DNA of 64,000 nt from Mycoplasmopsis maculosa (GTDB taxonomy: Bacteria; Bacillota_I; Bacilli_A; Mycoplasmatales; Metamycoplasmataceae). Each line of letters begins with the position of its first letter. The first letter of the stretch is position 1. Of the stretch, positions 31,520 to 41,823 are shown one piece after another. Where the stretch lies: NCBI RefSeq assembly GCF_900660665.1, contig NZ_LR215037.1, forward strand, positions 806,001-870,000, read 5' to 3'. Under the pieces are notes generated by a model. It saw only the letters and a program-made list of their open reading frames with translations. It had not been told where the DNA came from and searched no databases. The position numbers were made by a program, and so were the translations under genes.

Positions 31520-31852
31520 TTAATTATTTGGGATTATTTTTTTAGGGTCAAGTATGCTTCAATTTGTAGAAGCCATTGTAATTAAGAAAATTATGGCTAA
31601 TAGTAAAACTACCACACCAGCGATATATCAATAAAGCTTTTTAATTTCCATTTTATATTCATCTGGTTTTGTTTTTGAAACTGCTAAAAATCTTTTAACA
31701 AGCATAATTACAGCTCAAATTAAGAACGCAGAAGCTATTAAAATTGCTGGTACAGTTATAGCTGCTAAAATTGTTTGAAAACCACCTGTAACTGATTTTC
31801 CAATTTCGCCTGCTAAATTTGTGTTGCTTTCTTCAAATAATATTTTTGTCAT
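31520..31852 (-). CDS. ICE pilin-like conjugal transfer protein (Mbov_0395-like; 110 aa)
   Basis: A short protein with two membrane segments (about 24-52 and 74-93) joined by a basic loop (KRFLAVSKTKPDEYKMEIKK), the layout of VirB2-type pilins. The segment before the first helix is Ser/Thr/Gly-rich (LAGEIGKSVTGGFQTILAA). Three UGA codons are Trp. The ATG overlaps the upstream stop as TAATG, and the stop is 2 bases before the next gene. Confidence 0.82.
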
Positions 31853-32766
31853 TAAATACCATCCTTTTTGTGTTTAAAAATGTCATTTAATAATTTATAG
31901 CCTTTTGTATTCTTTTTAACTTTAAAATATGGTCGTCGATTAACAGTATCTTTAAATTTATCTATCCACTTTTGTTTAGTTATAAGCATAAATTCCATAT
32001 TAATTTTGCTTAAAGCGATATATATTCAAAGTGCTTCATCATAATCATTTGAAAAAATTGAATTTGAAAACTCGTATGAAATAGTAAAGTTGTTGTTTTT
32101 TAATTCTTCTTTAAAATCAAATAATCAAATTACATAATTTAATATCTCTAAAAGTTTATTTGCGTCATAAACTCTTACATTTTTGTTAGCAAAAACTCTT
32201 TTACAAGTTCCAAAAAAGATTTGTTTAATATTTTTAGAAGCACTATCAACTTTTGAATTAAAAATATTTTGAATAATTAAAATTAATTTTTCAGTAATTT
32301 TAACAGCTAAATCTTTTTCAACATTTGAATTAAACGCATAAACTAATCTCATTTTTGCGTTATATGGTAAGTTTGATGAGTTTGTTTCATAACAAAAAGT
32401 AGGATAAAAATATCTTAAAAAGGTCATTTCTTTGTTATTTTTATTGTTTAAATCATCTTTACTAAAAACTTGGTTAAAGTATCTTAATAATGTTAAAAAT
32501 ATTTCTTTTCCATTAAAATCAATGTCTATATTAATAAATCTTGTATGTTCCCCGGTAGAACAAATATAACTTTTGTTTTGAGAAATAGCATCAATTAATG
32601 AAGACAATTTCATAGTATTTAATTTCTTTTCTTTTTCAACTACATTTTTATGAAAAAGAAAATTCATTTTTTTAGCATCTAAATTTGTTGGTTTTTGCTC
32701 GTACTTTTTGTAAAAAATATAAAAATTAGAACAATATTTATCTCTATTTCAAATTTTGTAAAGCAT
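31852..32766 (-). CDS. Primase-like ICE protein (304 aa), first gene of the transfer operon
   Basis: The protein has FINIDIDFNGKE (about residues 85-96), an acidic h-D-h-D motif, then KMRLVYAFNS, and SASKNIKQIFFGTCKRV. That order, ending in a D/S-x-x-x-x-x-x-I-F-F-G-T motif, is seen in the archaeo-eukaryotic primase (AEP) fold of plasmid and phage replication proteins. I cannot find the His of motif II with certainty. Such a protein could prime replication of the excised circle. The ATG at 32766 has AGAGGT upstream. It is 108 bases from the right ICE end with no clear promoter between. Confidence 0.6.
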
Positions 32767-32851
32767 TCCAACCTCTTTTCGTACTAAAAATTTAAAAAAA
32801 CATTTTCCCAAAAAATAAAAACTTTTAAAAAAATAAAAAATAGGTATTTCT

Positions 32852-32874
32852 ACCTACTTTGTTTTCATTCCCCC
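32852..32874 (-). repeat. ICE right terminal inverted repeat
   Basis: Read inward on the minus strand: GGGGGA-AT-GAAA-ACA-AAGTAGGT, matching the left end at 18 of 23 positions. It continues into an AGGTA-gaaa-TACCT hairpin. Confidence 0.75.
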
Positions 32875-32882
32875 AAAAAATA
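32875..32882. repeat. ICE target-site duplication, right copy
   Basis: AAAAAATA, identical to 10617-10624. It is part of the U-tract and stem edge of the topA terminator. Confidence 0.75.
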
Positions 32883-32899
32883 ATGTTAAAAACATTATT
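32879..32899 (-). terminator. topA terminator, split at its U-tract by the ICE
   Basis: AATAATGTT and AACATTATT form a 9-bp stem that covers the topA stop codon (32895-32897). The U-run on the minus strand is the target duplication followed by the ICE end. Confidence 0.7.
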
Positions 32900-34757
32900 T
32901 TTTTGATCATTTTTTTCTTCAAATTTTCTTAGCGTTTCTATTATTTTCTTCATCATTTTCTAAACTTGCTGTGTGTCTACAATTTGGAAAATTTTTACAA
33001 GCTATAAATCTTGTGCCTTGTTTGTTCTTTCTAATTAACAACTGGCCACCACAATTTGGGCAAGGATATTCAATTAATTCTGGGTCAATTGCTATATTTT
33101 CCATAGTTTCTGAAGCTTGGTCATAATTAGTATTGAATTTTTTATAAAATTCATCCATTAAAGGTGTAACGCTTATTTCATCATTCGCAATTAAATCTAA
33201 GTTTGCCTCTACCTCAGCTGTATAACCTTCATTTATTATATCCGGAAAACCATTGACTAATTTATCAATTACTATTTTCCCAAAATCAGTAGGGTGCAAA
33301 CTAGAATTAATATTTTTTACATATTCTCTATCTAAAATAATCTTCACTGTTGAGGCGAAAGTTGAAGGCCTACCGACTTTTATTTCATCTAATTTTTCAA
33401 TTAGTGAACCTTCAGTGTATCTTGCAATAGGTTTTGTTTCATGATCTGAAATTATAAAATCTTCTACTATAATTTCTTGATTTAATTTAAAATCAGGATC
33501 TTTTAAATCTTGAGGTTCGGATTTAATCACATAATATCCGTTATAAATTACTTTACTTGTACCCAATTTAAAAATTAAATTATTTTTATTTAAAAAGTAA
33601 ACTTTGCTTTCTCTAATCGGAGATTTTATTAAAGCTTGTAATGTAGTTTCATAAATTAGTTTATAAATTTGATATGTAGCATTATCTAAATCATATTTTA
33701 TTTTTGCTTGATCAGGTGTTAAATTTACGTCTGTAGGCCTAATAGCTTCATGAGCATCTTGATCACCTGAAAAACCTTTTATTTCATCTAAAATATAATC
33801 TTTTCCAAATTTTTCAGAGATATATTTTCTTGCTTTATCTATAAAATCTTGGCTAAGTCTTGTGCTATCAGTACGTGGATAGCTTATTAAACCACCGTCT
33901 CCAAAACCTTCATATAATTTTTGCGCTGCAGCTTGTGTGACACTAGAAGTAAAAGGACTCTTTTTATACAAAACAGCCTGTTTTAAAGGTGTTATCGTAG
34001 AAAGTTTTTTCTGTGAAATTTTAATATCATTCACAATAAGTGTTTTAGGTTTAATTTCTAAAACTTTTTTTATTTCTTCAAGTTCATTTGGGTATACTCA
34101 TTCTTTTTCACCGCTAATATGTTCATCATTAAATATATTTGCAATAAGATCATCATTTATTTTTGCTTCAGCTTTGTGATATTTAACAGGAATAAATTTT
34201 TCAATTTCATTTTCTCTATCAACAACTAATTTTAAAGCTATTGATTGAACTCTACCAGCACTTGGATTTGTAGGAGAATTAGAAACTTTTTGTTTCATAA
34301 GTTGACTCAATCTAAAACCTATTATTCTATCCAACATTCTTCTTGCTTTTTGAGCTTCAATTAATGGAATATTTAACAAACCTGGATGATTAATAGCGTT
34401 AAGAATAGCTTCTTTTGTTATTTCATTATATTTTATACGCGCATACTTTGATTCGCATTTGAGATATTTTACAAGATGTTCACCTATTGCTTCACCTTCA
34501 CGATCAGGGTCAGTCGCAATGTAAACAAATTCTGAATCTTTTACAGCTTTTTTTAATTTTTTAACAACATCATTTTTTGCGCTATCTAAAATATATTGTG
34601 GTTCTCAATTTTCTAAATCAATTCCTAATCCCATAGGACCTTTGGTACTCAACTTTGCAATATGTCCAACAGAAGCCATAACTTCATAATTTTCACCTAA
34701 ATATTTTTTAATTGTATTAACTTTATTTGGAGACTCTACTATAACTAATTTACTCAT
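32895..34757 (-). CDS. topA: DNA topoisomerase I
   Basis: Type IA topoisomerase that relaxes negative supercoils. The 620-residue protein opens [21 protein letters not shown] (Toprim, with [13 protein letters not shown] metal motif) and has [13 protein letters not shown] with the catalytic Tyr at about 293. The cleavage/strand-passage domain follows and one Cys4 zinc finger (CPNCGGQL...CKNFPNC) ends it. Several UGA codons are Trp. It is short compared with the approximately 700 aa of relatives, with a single C-terminal finger. The stop is inside its terminator. Confidence 0.96.
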
Positions 34758-34817
34758 ATTATTAATTTATAGCATTTTTTTACAAAAATTTATGTTTTTT
34801 ATAATAAATTTAAGAAA

Positions 34818-34849
34818 AAAACACAATATTTTTATAAATACTGTGTTTT
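34818..34849 (-). terminator. pdhD operon terminator
   Basis: Minus-strand stem AAACACAGTATTT/AAATATTGTGTTT with a U-run (34813-34820 as A in plus sense) just after the pdhD stop. Confidence 0.75.
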
Positions 34850-34856
34850 AAAAAAA

Positions 34857-37046
34857 TTATTTTTTATGTTTTTCTAATTCTAATTTAAGTTCTGCTGAAC
34901 GAGCAGCTTCTCATAATATTTCGCCATATGTTGGGTGAGGATGAATTGTATAAGTTAATTCTTTAACTGAAACTTCTTGTTCAATAGCAAGCGCTATTTC
35001 TGAAATATAATCAGTTGAATTTGCTCCAATAATGTGAGCACCTAAAATTTGACCATATTCCCTATCAACAACAAGTTTTGCAAAACCAGTTGTTGCGCTT
35101 GTAGCTATTGATTTTCCTAAATAACTAAATGAATATTTAGTTGAAAATGCATCATATCCTTTTTCTTTTGCTTGTTCTTCTGTTAAACCGACAATAGCAA
35201 TTTCTGGACTTGTAAAAATACATCCTGGAACAGGTTTGTTAACGTAATTTTTAACACTTTGATCGCCGCGAATATTAGCAACAGCAATAAGTGCATGATT
35301 ATAAGCAACATGCGCTAGCATGTTTTGACCTACTAAATCACCAATAGCATATACATTTTGAACATTTGTTCTCATATATTCATCTACAACAACTTCTTTC
35401 ATTTTACCAAGTTTTATACCAACTTCTTCAAGTCCTTCAGATGCAGGCACACGACCAACAGCTAATAAGTATACACTTGCTGAAATAGTTTTAGTTTCGC
35501 CCTTGTGTTCGTATTCTAATTCGTCTTTTTCATTAATTCCAGTGCTTGAAGCATTGAATATAATTTCAATACCTTCTGCTTTTAATGATTTTTCTAATTC
35601 TGCTACTACATCCTTGTCAACTCCAGGTAATAAGTGATCTTCTCTTTGTAAAATAGTTACTTTACTTCCAGAGGTTGCAAATACTTGTGCAAATTCAACA
35701 CCAATAACACCACCTCCTATAATAACTATAGATTCAGGAAGTTTTTTATCATAATTAATAGCTTCTCTTGAAGTTATTAATTTTCCAGTTTTATAGCCAT
35801 TTTCAAATCCCTTAACTTGCATTAATCTTCTTGAATGACTACCTGTTGCTAAAATAATATTTTTACCTTTGTAAACTTTTCCGTTTACTTCAACTTCATG
35901 TGCACCAACAAATTTAGCTTCACCATCAATAATTGAACATTTTGATGATTTCATTAACATTTTTACAGAACTAGAAATTTGGCTAACAACTTTAGCTTTT
36001 CTTTCATGCATTTTAATTCATGTTTGATTTTTGTCTATTTTTAATTTGTCAAAATTACCTATAATACCGTATTTTTCGGCATGATTTATTTTATCTAAAA
36101 CATGGATTGACTCAAGCATTGCTTTAGTTGGTATACATCCAATATTTAAACAAACACCACCTCAAAATTCTTTTTCAATAATAAGTGTTTTTAATCCAGA
36201 TTTACCGGCTTCTTCAGCAGCTAAATAACCACCTGGGCCAGAACCAACAATTATAACATCAAATTCTTCATCAATTTTTCCACTAAATATTTTTCCAGTT
36301 TCAAATAAATTGTTTGAATTTGTTTTTGTTTCTTCTTTTACAACATTTTCTTTCGTTTCACTTGACTTAGAAGAAGAAAAATTAAAGTTTAAATCAATTA
36401 ATTCGTTTGAATTTGGTGCATCACCAACTAAACATTTTTCTTCTTCGACAGGAGAATTTTCTTGTTTATTTTCTGTTGTTAATTGTTGACCATCTCCCTC
36501 ATGTTCAATTAAAAATATTTCTTGACCAACATGAATAACATCACCTTTATTCATTTTTATTTCTTTAATAATACCTGTAACTGGTGATGGAATATCTGAA
36601 GCTACTTTATCAGTTTCAACACTAAATAATGAGTCACCTTCATTAACTTTATCGCCAACTTTTACAAAAATATCTCCAACAGTTCCTTCATGTAATCCTT
36701 CACCAATATCAGCAAATTTAAATGAAAAAATAGATTTTCCTGTTGATGTTGTTTGTTTTAATTCCTTAATTTCTTCTTTTTTAGACTCTATTGTTGTTTC
36801 ATTATTAGAAGAACCGTCATCAATGACAAATATTTCTTGGCCAACATGAATAACATCACCTTTAGCCATTTTTATTTCTTTAATAATACCTGTAACTGGT
36901 GATGGAATATCTGAAGCTACTTTATCAGTTTCAACGCTAAATAATGAATCACCTTCATTAACTTTATCGCCAACTTTTACAAAAATATCTCCAACAGTTC
37001 CTTCATGTAATCCTTCACCAATATCAGCAAATTTAAATTTATACAT
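34857..37046 (-). CDS. pdhD: Dihydrolipoamide dehydrogenase (E3) with two N-terminal lipoyl domains
   Basis: E3 reoxidises dihydrolipoamide of the pyruvate dehydrogenase complex with FAD and NAD. The 729-residue protein has two nearly identical lipoyl domains (residues about 1-77 and 107-183), each with the lipoylation motif ETDK (Lys42 and Lys147), then an Asn/Glu/Lys/Ser-rich linker. The E3 body follows: DVIIVGSGPGGYLAAE, disulfide CLNIGC, IVIIGGGVIGVEFA and the catalytic HPHPTYGE. Typical E3 is about 460-470 aa with no or one lipoyl domain. The E2 in this operon has none, so the swinging arms sit on E3. Last gene of pdhA-B-C-D; UGA codons are Trp. Confidence 0.95.
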
Positions 37047-37047
37047 A

Positions 37048-37965
37048 TTAATAAACTCCTAATACTTCTGGATTTTCTAATAATTCTTTTATTCTTGATG
37101 CAAATCTACCGATTTCGGCACCATCTATTCAACGGTGATCAGCAGCAACTGTTAAATACATAACTTTTCCTGGAACAACTTGTCCTGCTTTAACAACAGG
37201 TTTATCTATAATGGCACCTACACCAGCTATAGCTAATTCTGGATAATTAATAACAGGAACTCCTCATAATGAACCAACTGACCCATAATTTGTTATTGTA
37301 AATCCAGCACCTTTCATGTCAACAGGTTTCAATGTTCTGTTTCTTGCAGCACCTGCTAATCTTGTAACTTCTTTAGAGGTTTCGATAATACTTAATTGAT
37401 CTGCGTTATGAATAACTGGGGCCATTAATCCTGATTCAGTATCAACAGCTATACCTATGTTTATATTTCCAGGAAAATCTAATGTTTGGTTAGTTTCATT
37501 ATATTTGGCAGTAAATTGTGGAAATTCTTTTAAAGCTATTGAAGCGGCTTTTATAATATATGGTAAAAATGTTAATTTCACGTTTTCTTTTGCAAGAACT
37601 AAATCCTTAATTTTCGCTCTAATATCTCATAATTTAGTCATATCAATTTCATGTACTAAATTTGTATATGCAACATTATCTCATGAGTTTGTCATATTTT
37701 TAGCAATAGCTTTTCTTAATGGTGTAACTGGTTTAGAATATGCTTCACCTGAAACAAAGCTTTTAACAGGAGCTTGCGTTTGTTGAGAAGGTTGGTTAAT
37801 TGACTGTGTTTCTTGAGTTTTAACTGAATTTGATGATTGATTTTTAAAGTTTTTTATGTCTTCAACTAAAATTCTACCGTCTAGTCCAGAACCTTTTACT
37901 TGGGTAATGTCAATACCTAAACGACTTGCCATTGCTCTAGCAATAGGTGTTGATTTAATTTTCAT
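37048..37965 (-). CDS. pdhC: Dihydrolipoamide acetyltransferase (E2) lacking a lipoyl domain
   Basis: E2 forms the core and makes acetyl-CoA. The 305-residue protein starts directly with the peripheral-subunit-binding domain (STPIARAMASRLGID...GRILVEDIKNF, about residues 4-42), then a Gln/Ser/Pro linker and the catalytic domain with NYGSVGS and DHRWIDGA (catalytic His). A normal E2 is over 400 aa and begins with one to three lipoyl domains; none is present. Its stop is one base before the pdhD start. Probably uses the lipoyl arms fused to E3. Confidence 0.95.
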
Positions 37966-37989
37966 ATAATTGTCCTCCGTACCTATAAA

Positions 37990-38988
37990 TTAGTATTTAA
38001 AGTCCATAATTTCTTTAATTTTAGCTAAAACTTTTTCATCATTTATGTTAAATAACATTTCACCTTTTGCTAAAGGAACAGTCACATCATAACCAGTAAC
38101 ACGCATCATTGGAGCTCTTAAATATTCAAAACATTTTTCATTTACTCTTGCCATAATTTCAGCTGAAACTGAAAATGATTTAACGGCTTCATGAACAACT
38201 AATAATCTTCCAGTTTTTTTAACACTTTCCATAATTGTTGGAAAGTCCATAGGTTTAATAGTTCTTAAATCGATTAATTCAATTGAAACGTTTGGATTAA
38301 CTTCTTTGTATTTTTTAATTGCACTAATACAATCAAAAACTTGTGCACCATAGGTAACAATTGTTAAGTCTTCACCTTGTGTTAAAACGTTAGCCTTACC
38401 AATTTCAACTGTATAGTACCCAGCAGGAATTTCTTGTTTACCAGCTCTATATATTTTTTTATTTTCTAAAAATACAACAGGATCTGGATCATTAATAGCA
38501 GCTAATAATAAACCTTTTACATCATGTGGAAAAGCAGGCATAACAACTTTAACTCCAGGAACATGAGCATAAATAGCTTCTAAAGCTTCTGAGTGGTGTT
38601 CCATAGCTTTAATTCCACCACCCATAGGCATTCTCATTACCATAGGAACTGAAAAACGGCCTCTTGATCTATTTCTTCAACGAGCAGCATGTGTAAACAT
38701 TTGTTGCATAGCAGGATATGAAAAACCTTGGAATTGAATTTCAACAACAGGTTTCATTCCACTAATAGCAGCACCTATTGCTACACCAGCTATAGCAGCT
38801 TCACTAATTGGAGCATCAAATGATCTATGTTTTCCATATTTTTTTTGCAATCCTTCGGTAGCTCTAAAGACACCACCTTCAACACCAGCATCTTGCCCAT
38901 ATGAAATAACTCTTTCATCTTTTTCCATAGCAATATCTAAAGCATTATTAACAGCTTGCACATTATTTACGGTAATTTTATCAGACAT
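37990..38988 (-). CDS. pdhB: Pyruvate dehydrogenase E1 beta subunit
   Basis: With PdhA it decarboxylates pyruvate using thiamine diphosphate. The 332-residue protein shows ISYGQDAGVEGGVFRATEGL, FDAPISEAAIAGVAIGAA and, late, LLVVHEAVKSFSVSAEI. The pieces are rejoined across a UGA at about 38,674. The ATG overlaps the pdhA stop (TAATG). Length is usual for the family. Confidence 0.97.
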
Positions 38989-40094
38989 TATTTACCTCCT
39001 TTTAAGCTTTCATAATATTTAATAGCTTCTGCTTTTTGTTCTTTTAAATCATCATCTAACTCTGCATATGTGTAATCAAAAATATCTTCTAATTTTGTAT
39101 CTATTTTTGTTAATGATTCTTCATAAGTTTTTTTAACTTGAACTAATGCTTCTGCTCAAATAGTTTCTTTTAAATCATCAGTAAGAATTTTTTGAGTTTT
39201 AAGATAGTTTTCAATTATATGCATTGGTTCTCATTTTTCATTTTCTTTTTCTTGTTCTTCTGTTCTGTAAAGTTTTGGATTATCACTTGTAGTATGAGGT
39301 CCTTGTCTTCATGTTAAAAATTCAACAATAACAGGCTTACTTTCATTTCTAGCATATTCAATTGCTTCTTTAATTGCAATATATGATGCTAATAAGTCAT
39401 TACCATCAACTCTAATTCCTGCGCAACCAAAGGCATGAGCTTTAGCAGCAATTGTACTACTTACTGTTTCTTCTGAGTTAGGAGTGCTTATAGCTCATTG
39501 ATTGTTATTTACGCAAAATACAGCTGGTCATTCTTGAACTGCTGCAAAGTTAATACCTTCAGCAAATTCACCTTCTGTTGTTCCACCATTACCAATAAAT
39601 GAAACAGCAACTCCACCAGTTTTTAAGTATTTTTGACTTAAAGCTATTCCAGCACATTGACTAATTTGTGTACCAATAACAATGTTTGGAGGTAAAACAT
39701 TAACATCTTTTGGAATATTATTTCCTCATTCTTGACCATTTCAATATAACATTAAATTGACCATAGGAACACCTAAACGCAACATAGCAGCATTTGATCT
39801 AAAAGCAGGAACAAATCAGTCTCTTTTTTCCATTGCCATACCAGTTGCAACTTGTAATGCTTCTTCACCTAAGTTAGGTGGAAATGTAAGCATTCTACCT
39901 TGTCTTTGCAATTGAAGCATGTATGTATCTTGTTGTCTAGATAATACCATTCATTTATAAGCATCTAATAATTCTTCTTTTGATAAAGGAGACTTAAATT
40001 TGCTATCAATTAAATTCCCATCGATATCTAATATTCTTATAATATCTTCTGGTTTGTCCATTATTTTTTTTACATCAACATATTTGTATTTCAT
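38988..40094 (-). CDS. pdhA: Pyruvate dehydrogenase E1 alpha subunit
   Basis: The 368-residue protein begins MKYKYVDVKKIMDKPEDIIR. It has FPPNLGEEALQVATG, the ThDP motif SFIGNGGTTEGEF...NFAAVQEWPAVFCVNNNQWA (the GDG start is GNG here) and the phosphorylation-loop-like region RQGPHTTSDNP. The frame is hidden by about eight UGA codons read as Trp. AAGGAT precedes the ATG. First gene of the operon pdhA-pdhB-pdhC-pdhD, which gives acetyl-CoA for ATP by acetate kinase. Confidence 0.95.
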
Positions 40095-40140
40095 AATGAC
40101 ATCCTTCTTAATATATTTGTAAATTTGATTAAAATAAAAT

Positions 40141-40169
40141 TAGTCTAATAAAAGACTATATAAATTATA
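40141..40169 (-). promoter_or_regulatory. pdh promoter and leader hairpin
   Basis: Minus-strand TATAAT at 40169-40164, followed by a hairpin TAGTCT-N6-AGACTA in the leader (40158-40141) and a T-rich stretch. The hairpin could act as an attenuator. The rest of 40170-40372 is AT-only sequence in which I see no gene. Confidence 0.4.
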
Positions 40170-40372
40170 TTATTATTAAAATATAAATTAGCAAAATTTG
40201 AAAAAGTTTAAAATTTATGCTATATTTTCCATATTTTTCATTTTTTTTATTTTTTTAATTTGAAAAACAAAAAAAATTACTTATATTACTATTATTTTTA
40301 TTTTTTTACTAAAATAACTTTTTTATAGTATTTCTAGTAAAAATATTTATTTTATATGTTTTTTTCAATTCT

Positions 40373-40460
40373 TATAATATAATATATGTGAGTATTTTAT
40401 ATATAGATATTTTTATTGGGAATACTCCTTGACTATTTTAGTCCTGAAGTCCATAAGGAG
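40373..40460 (+). promoter_or_regulatory. Promoter and structured leader of rpsF-ssb-rpsR
   Basis: Two overlapping TATAAT boxes (40373-40378, 40378-40383) precede an RNA that starts about 40390. One hairpin is GAGTATT/AATACTC (40390-40396 with 40421-40427). A second stem, CTCCTT (40425-40430) with AAGGAG (40455-40460), encloses GACTA/TAGTC and hides the ribosome site of rpsF. The two stems share 40425-40427, so they exclude each other. S6:S18 leaders are known to control this operon in many bacteria. Confidence 0.55.
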
Positions 40461-40467
40461 ATAAGAA

Positions 40468-40902
40468 ATGAACAAATATGAAATTATGTTAATTCTTGAC
40501 CCAGCTGCAGATGCTTTACAAGCAACTCAAATTGTTGAAACAGCATTTGGTAAAACAGCAGTTAAGAAAGCAGAAAAATTAGAATTATCTAATTTAGCAT
40601 ACCCAATCAATAAATCATTAAAAGCACAATACATGGTTTATTTAGTTGAAGGTGAAGCAAACAAAGTTGCTGAATTTACAAGAAGAAGTAATATAGCTAA
40701 ATTTATTTGAAGACAATTAGTAATTAATTTAGATTCAGAAAAAGGGTTTAATAAAGTTAAAAAAGTACACAAAAATGTATTAAGCAAAGAAGCAAGACAA
40801 GTAAAATCACAAGGTACTAAAAAATTAGTTGAAGGTATTGAAAAAGCATCTAAAACTAGAACAGTTAAAAAAGAATCAACTAAAAAAGTTGATGCTGAAT
40901 AG
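40468..40902 (+). CDS. rpsF: Ribosomal protein S6
   Basis: S6 sits on the 30S platform with S18. The 144-residue protein starts MNKYEIMLILDPAADALQAT and has the S6 pattern LAYPINKSLKAQYMVYLVEG. A UGA near 40708 is Trp. A Lys-rich tail of about 40 residues extends past the usual end. ATAAGGAGATAAG precedes the ATG; this AAGGAG is the one held in the leader stem. Confidence 0.97.
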
Positions 40903-40936
40903 TTTATATAATTAATCAATTAAAGGAGGCATTGAT

Positions 40937-41425
40937 ATGAATAAAGTTATATTAATTGGTAGAATAGCTAATGATATTAAATTAAATTATACTCAAAGTG
41001 GTACACCGTATATCAGAGCAACTATTGCTGTGAATAGAAGACAAACATCAAGAGAAAATCAACAAACAGATTTTATTTCTTTGGTAGCTTGAAGAAATAC
41101 TGCTAGTTTTATGAGTCAATATGTTAATAAGGGATCTTTAGTTTCTATAGAAGGCCAACTTACTGTTTCTCAGTTTTCTTCAAAAGAAAACGGTCAAATA
41201 AATAGATCAACTGATGTAACAGTTGAAAATATTTCATTATTAGAACCTCGTTCTGTTATTGAAAAAAGACAAGGAAGTGTTCAAAATATTAATCCTCAAA
41301 CAAATAATTTCTCAAATAATGTAAAGTTTAATCAAGATATGTCATATGATGAAAATAATTTTCAATTCGAACATGAAAATGAAAGTTCAAAACATGATCT
41401 TGGTTTTGACTTTGACAATGATTAA
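40937..41425 (+). CDS. ssb: Single-stranded DNA-binding protein
   Basis: The 162-residue protein opens MNKVILIGRIANDIKLNYT, the OB-fold start, and has FISLVAWRNTASFMSQYVNKGS. The acidic tip DLGFDFDND at the C-terminus is the partner-binding tail. Normal S6-SSB-S18 order. AAAGGAGG lies 6 bases before the ATG. Confidence 0.96.
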
Positions 41426-41443
41426 TAAAATAAGGAGTTTCAA

Positions 41444-41731
41444 ATGATTTTTAAGAAAAAAAGAAATAACTTTAAGAAAAGATGCGAACTTTGTGAATTA
41501 CATATTCAATATGTTGACTATAAAAATGTTGACTTTTTAAATAAATATATTACTGGTACAGGAACAATTAAACCTCATTTAGCAACAGGTACTTGTGCAA
41601 AAGATCAAAGAAAAATAGCTATGGCTATTAAAAGAGCACGTTACATGGCACTTATGCCTTATTTAAAAGAAAGAGTACGTGTTTTAACACCAACTTCTAA
41701 AAAAGAAACAGTTAAAAAAGAAGAAAAATAA
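41444..41731 (+). CDS. rpsR: Ribosomal protein S18
   Basis: The 95-residue protein has the basic N-terminus, CELCEL (a zinc-type CxxC pair) and the S18 core GTIKPHLATGTCAKDQRKIA...RARYMALMPY. A Lys/Glu tail follows. Last gene of the operon; a terminator follows 16 bases later. Confidence 0.96.
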   Translation: MIFKKKRNNFKKRCELCELHIQYVDYKNVDFLNKYITGTGTIKPHLATGTCAKDQRKIAMAIKRARYMALMPYLKERVRVLTPTSKKETVKKEEK

Positions 41732-41746
41732 TATTTAACTTAATTT

Positions 41747-41776
41747 TCATTGGATACAAAAATCCAATGATTTTTT
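41747..41776 (+). terminator. rpsF operon terminator
   Basis: TCATTGGAT and ATCCAATGA form a 9-bp stem followed by six T. Confidence 0.85.
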
Positions 41777-41781
41777 ATATT

Positions 41782-41812
41782 AAAAAGACAAGCTTAATAA
41801 ACTTGTCTTTTT
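41782..41812 (-). terminator. deoD terminator
   Basis: AAAAAGACAAG/CTTGTCTTTTT, 12 bases past the deoD stop on the minus strand. Confidence 0.75.
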
Positions 41813-41823
41813 ATCTAAAACAA

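Larger units (their letters stand above)
10625..32874. mobile_element. Integrative conjugative element (mycoplasma ICE), 22,250 bp
   Basis: Boundaries were set by three agreeing signals: imperfect terminal inverted repeats starting GGGGGA, an 8-bp direct repeat AAAAAATA outside both, and ICE genes up to both ends. Contents include a Mbov_0401-type transposase-like gene, a Mbov_0395-type pilin-like protein, a Mbov_0396-type membrane protein, a Mbov_0397-type conjugation ATPase, an ArdC-like protein and a large surface protein. Mycoplasma ICEs are known to use a DDE transposase and to leave 8-bp duplications. No TraG/VirD4 homologue is visible, so self-transfer is uncertain. The cargo at 12.3-15.4 kb is an Abi/Fic/small-RNA island. 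Confidence 0.88.

Noticed and set aside
34098-34757. topA as a broken gene because its frame is split in three
   Set aside because: All splits are UGA codons in Trp positions; the frame is continuous under code 4, like the other genes here.
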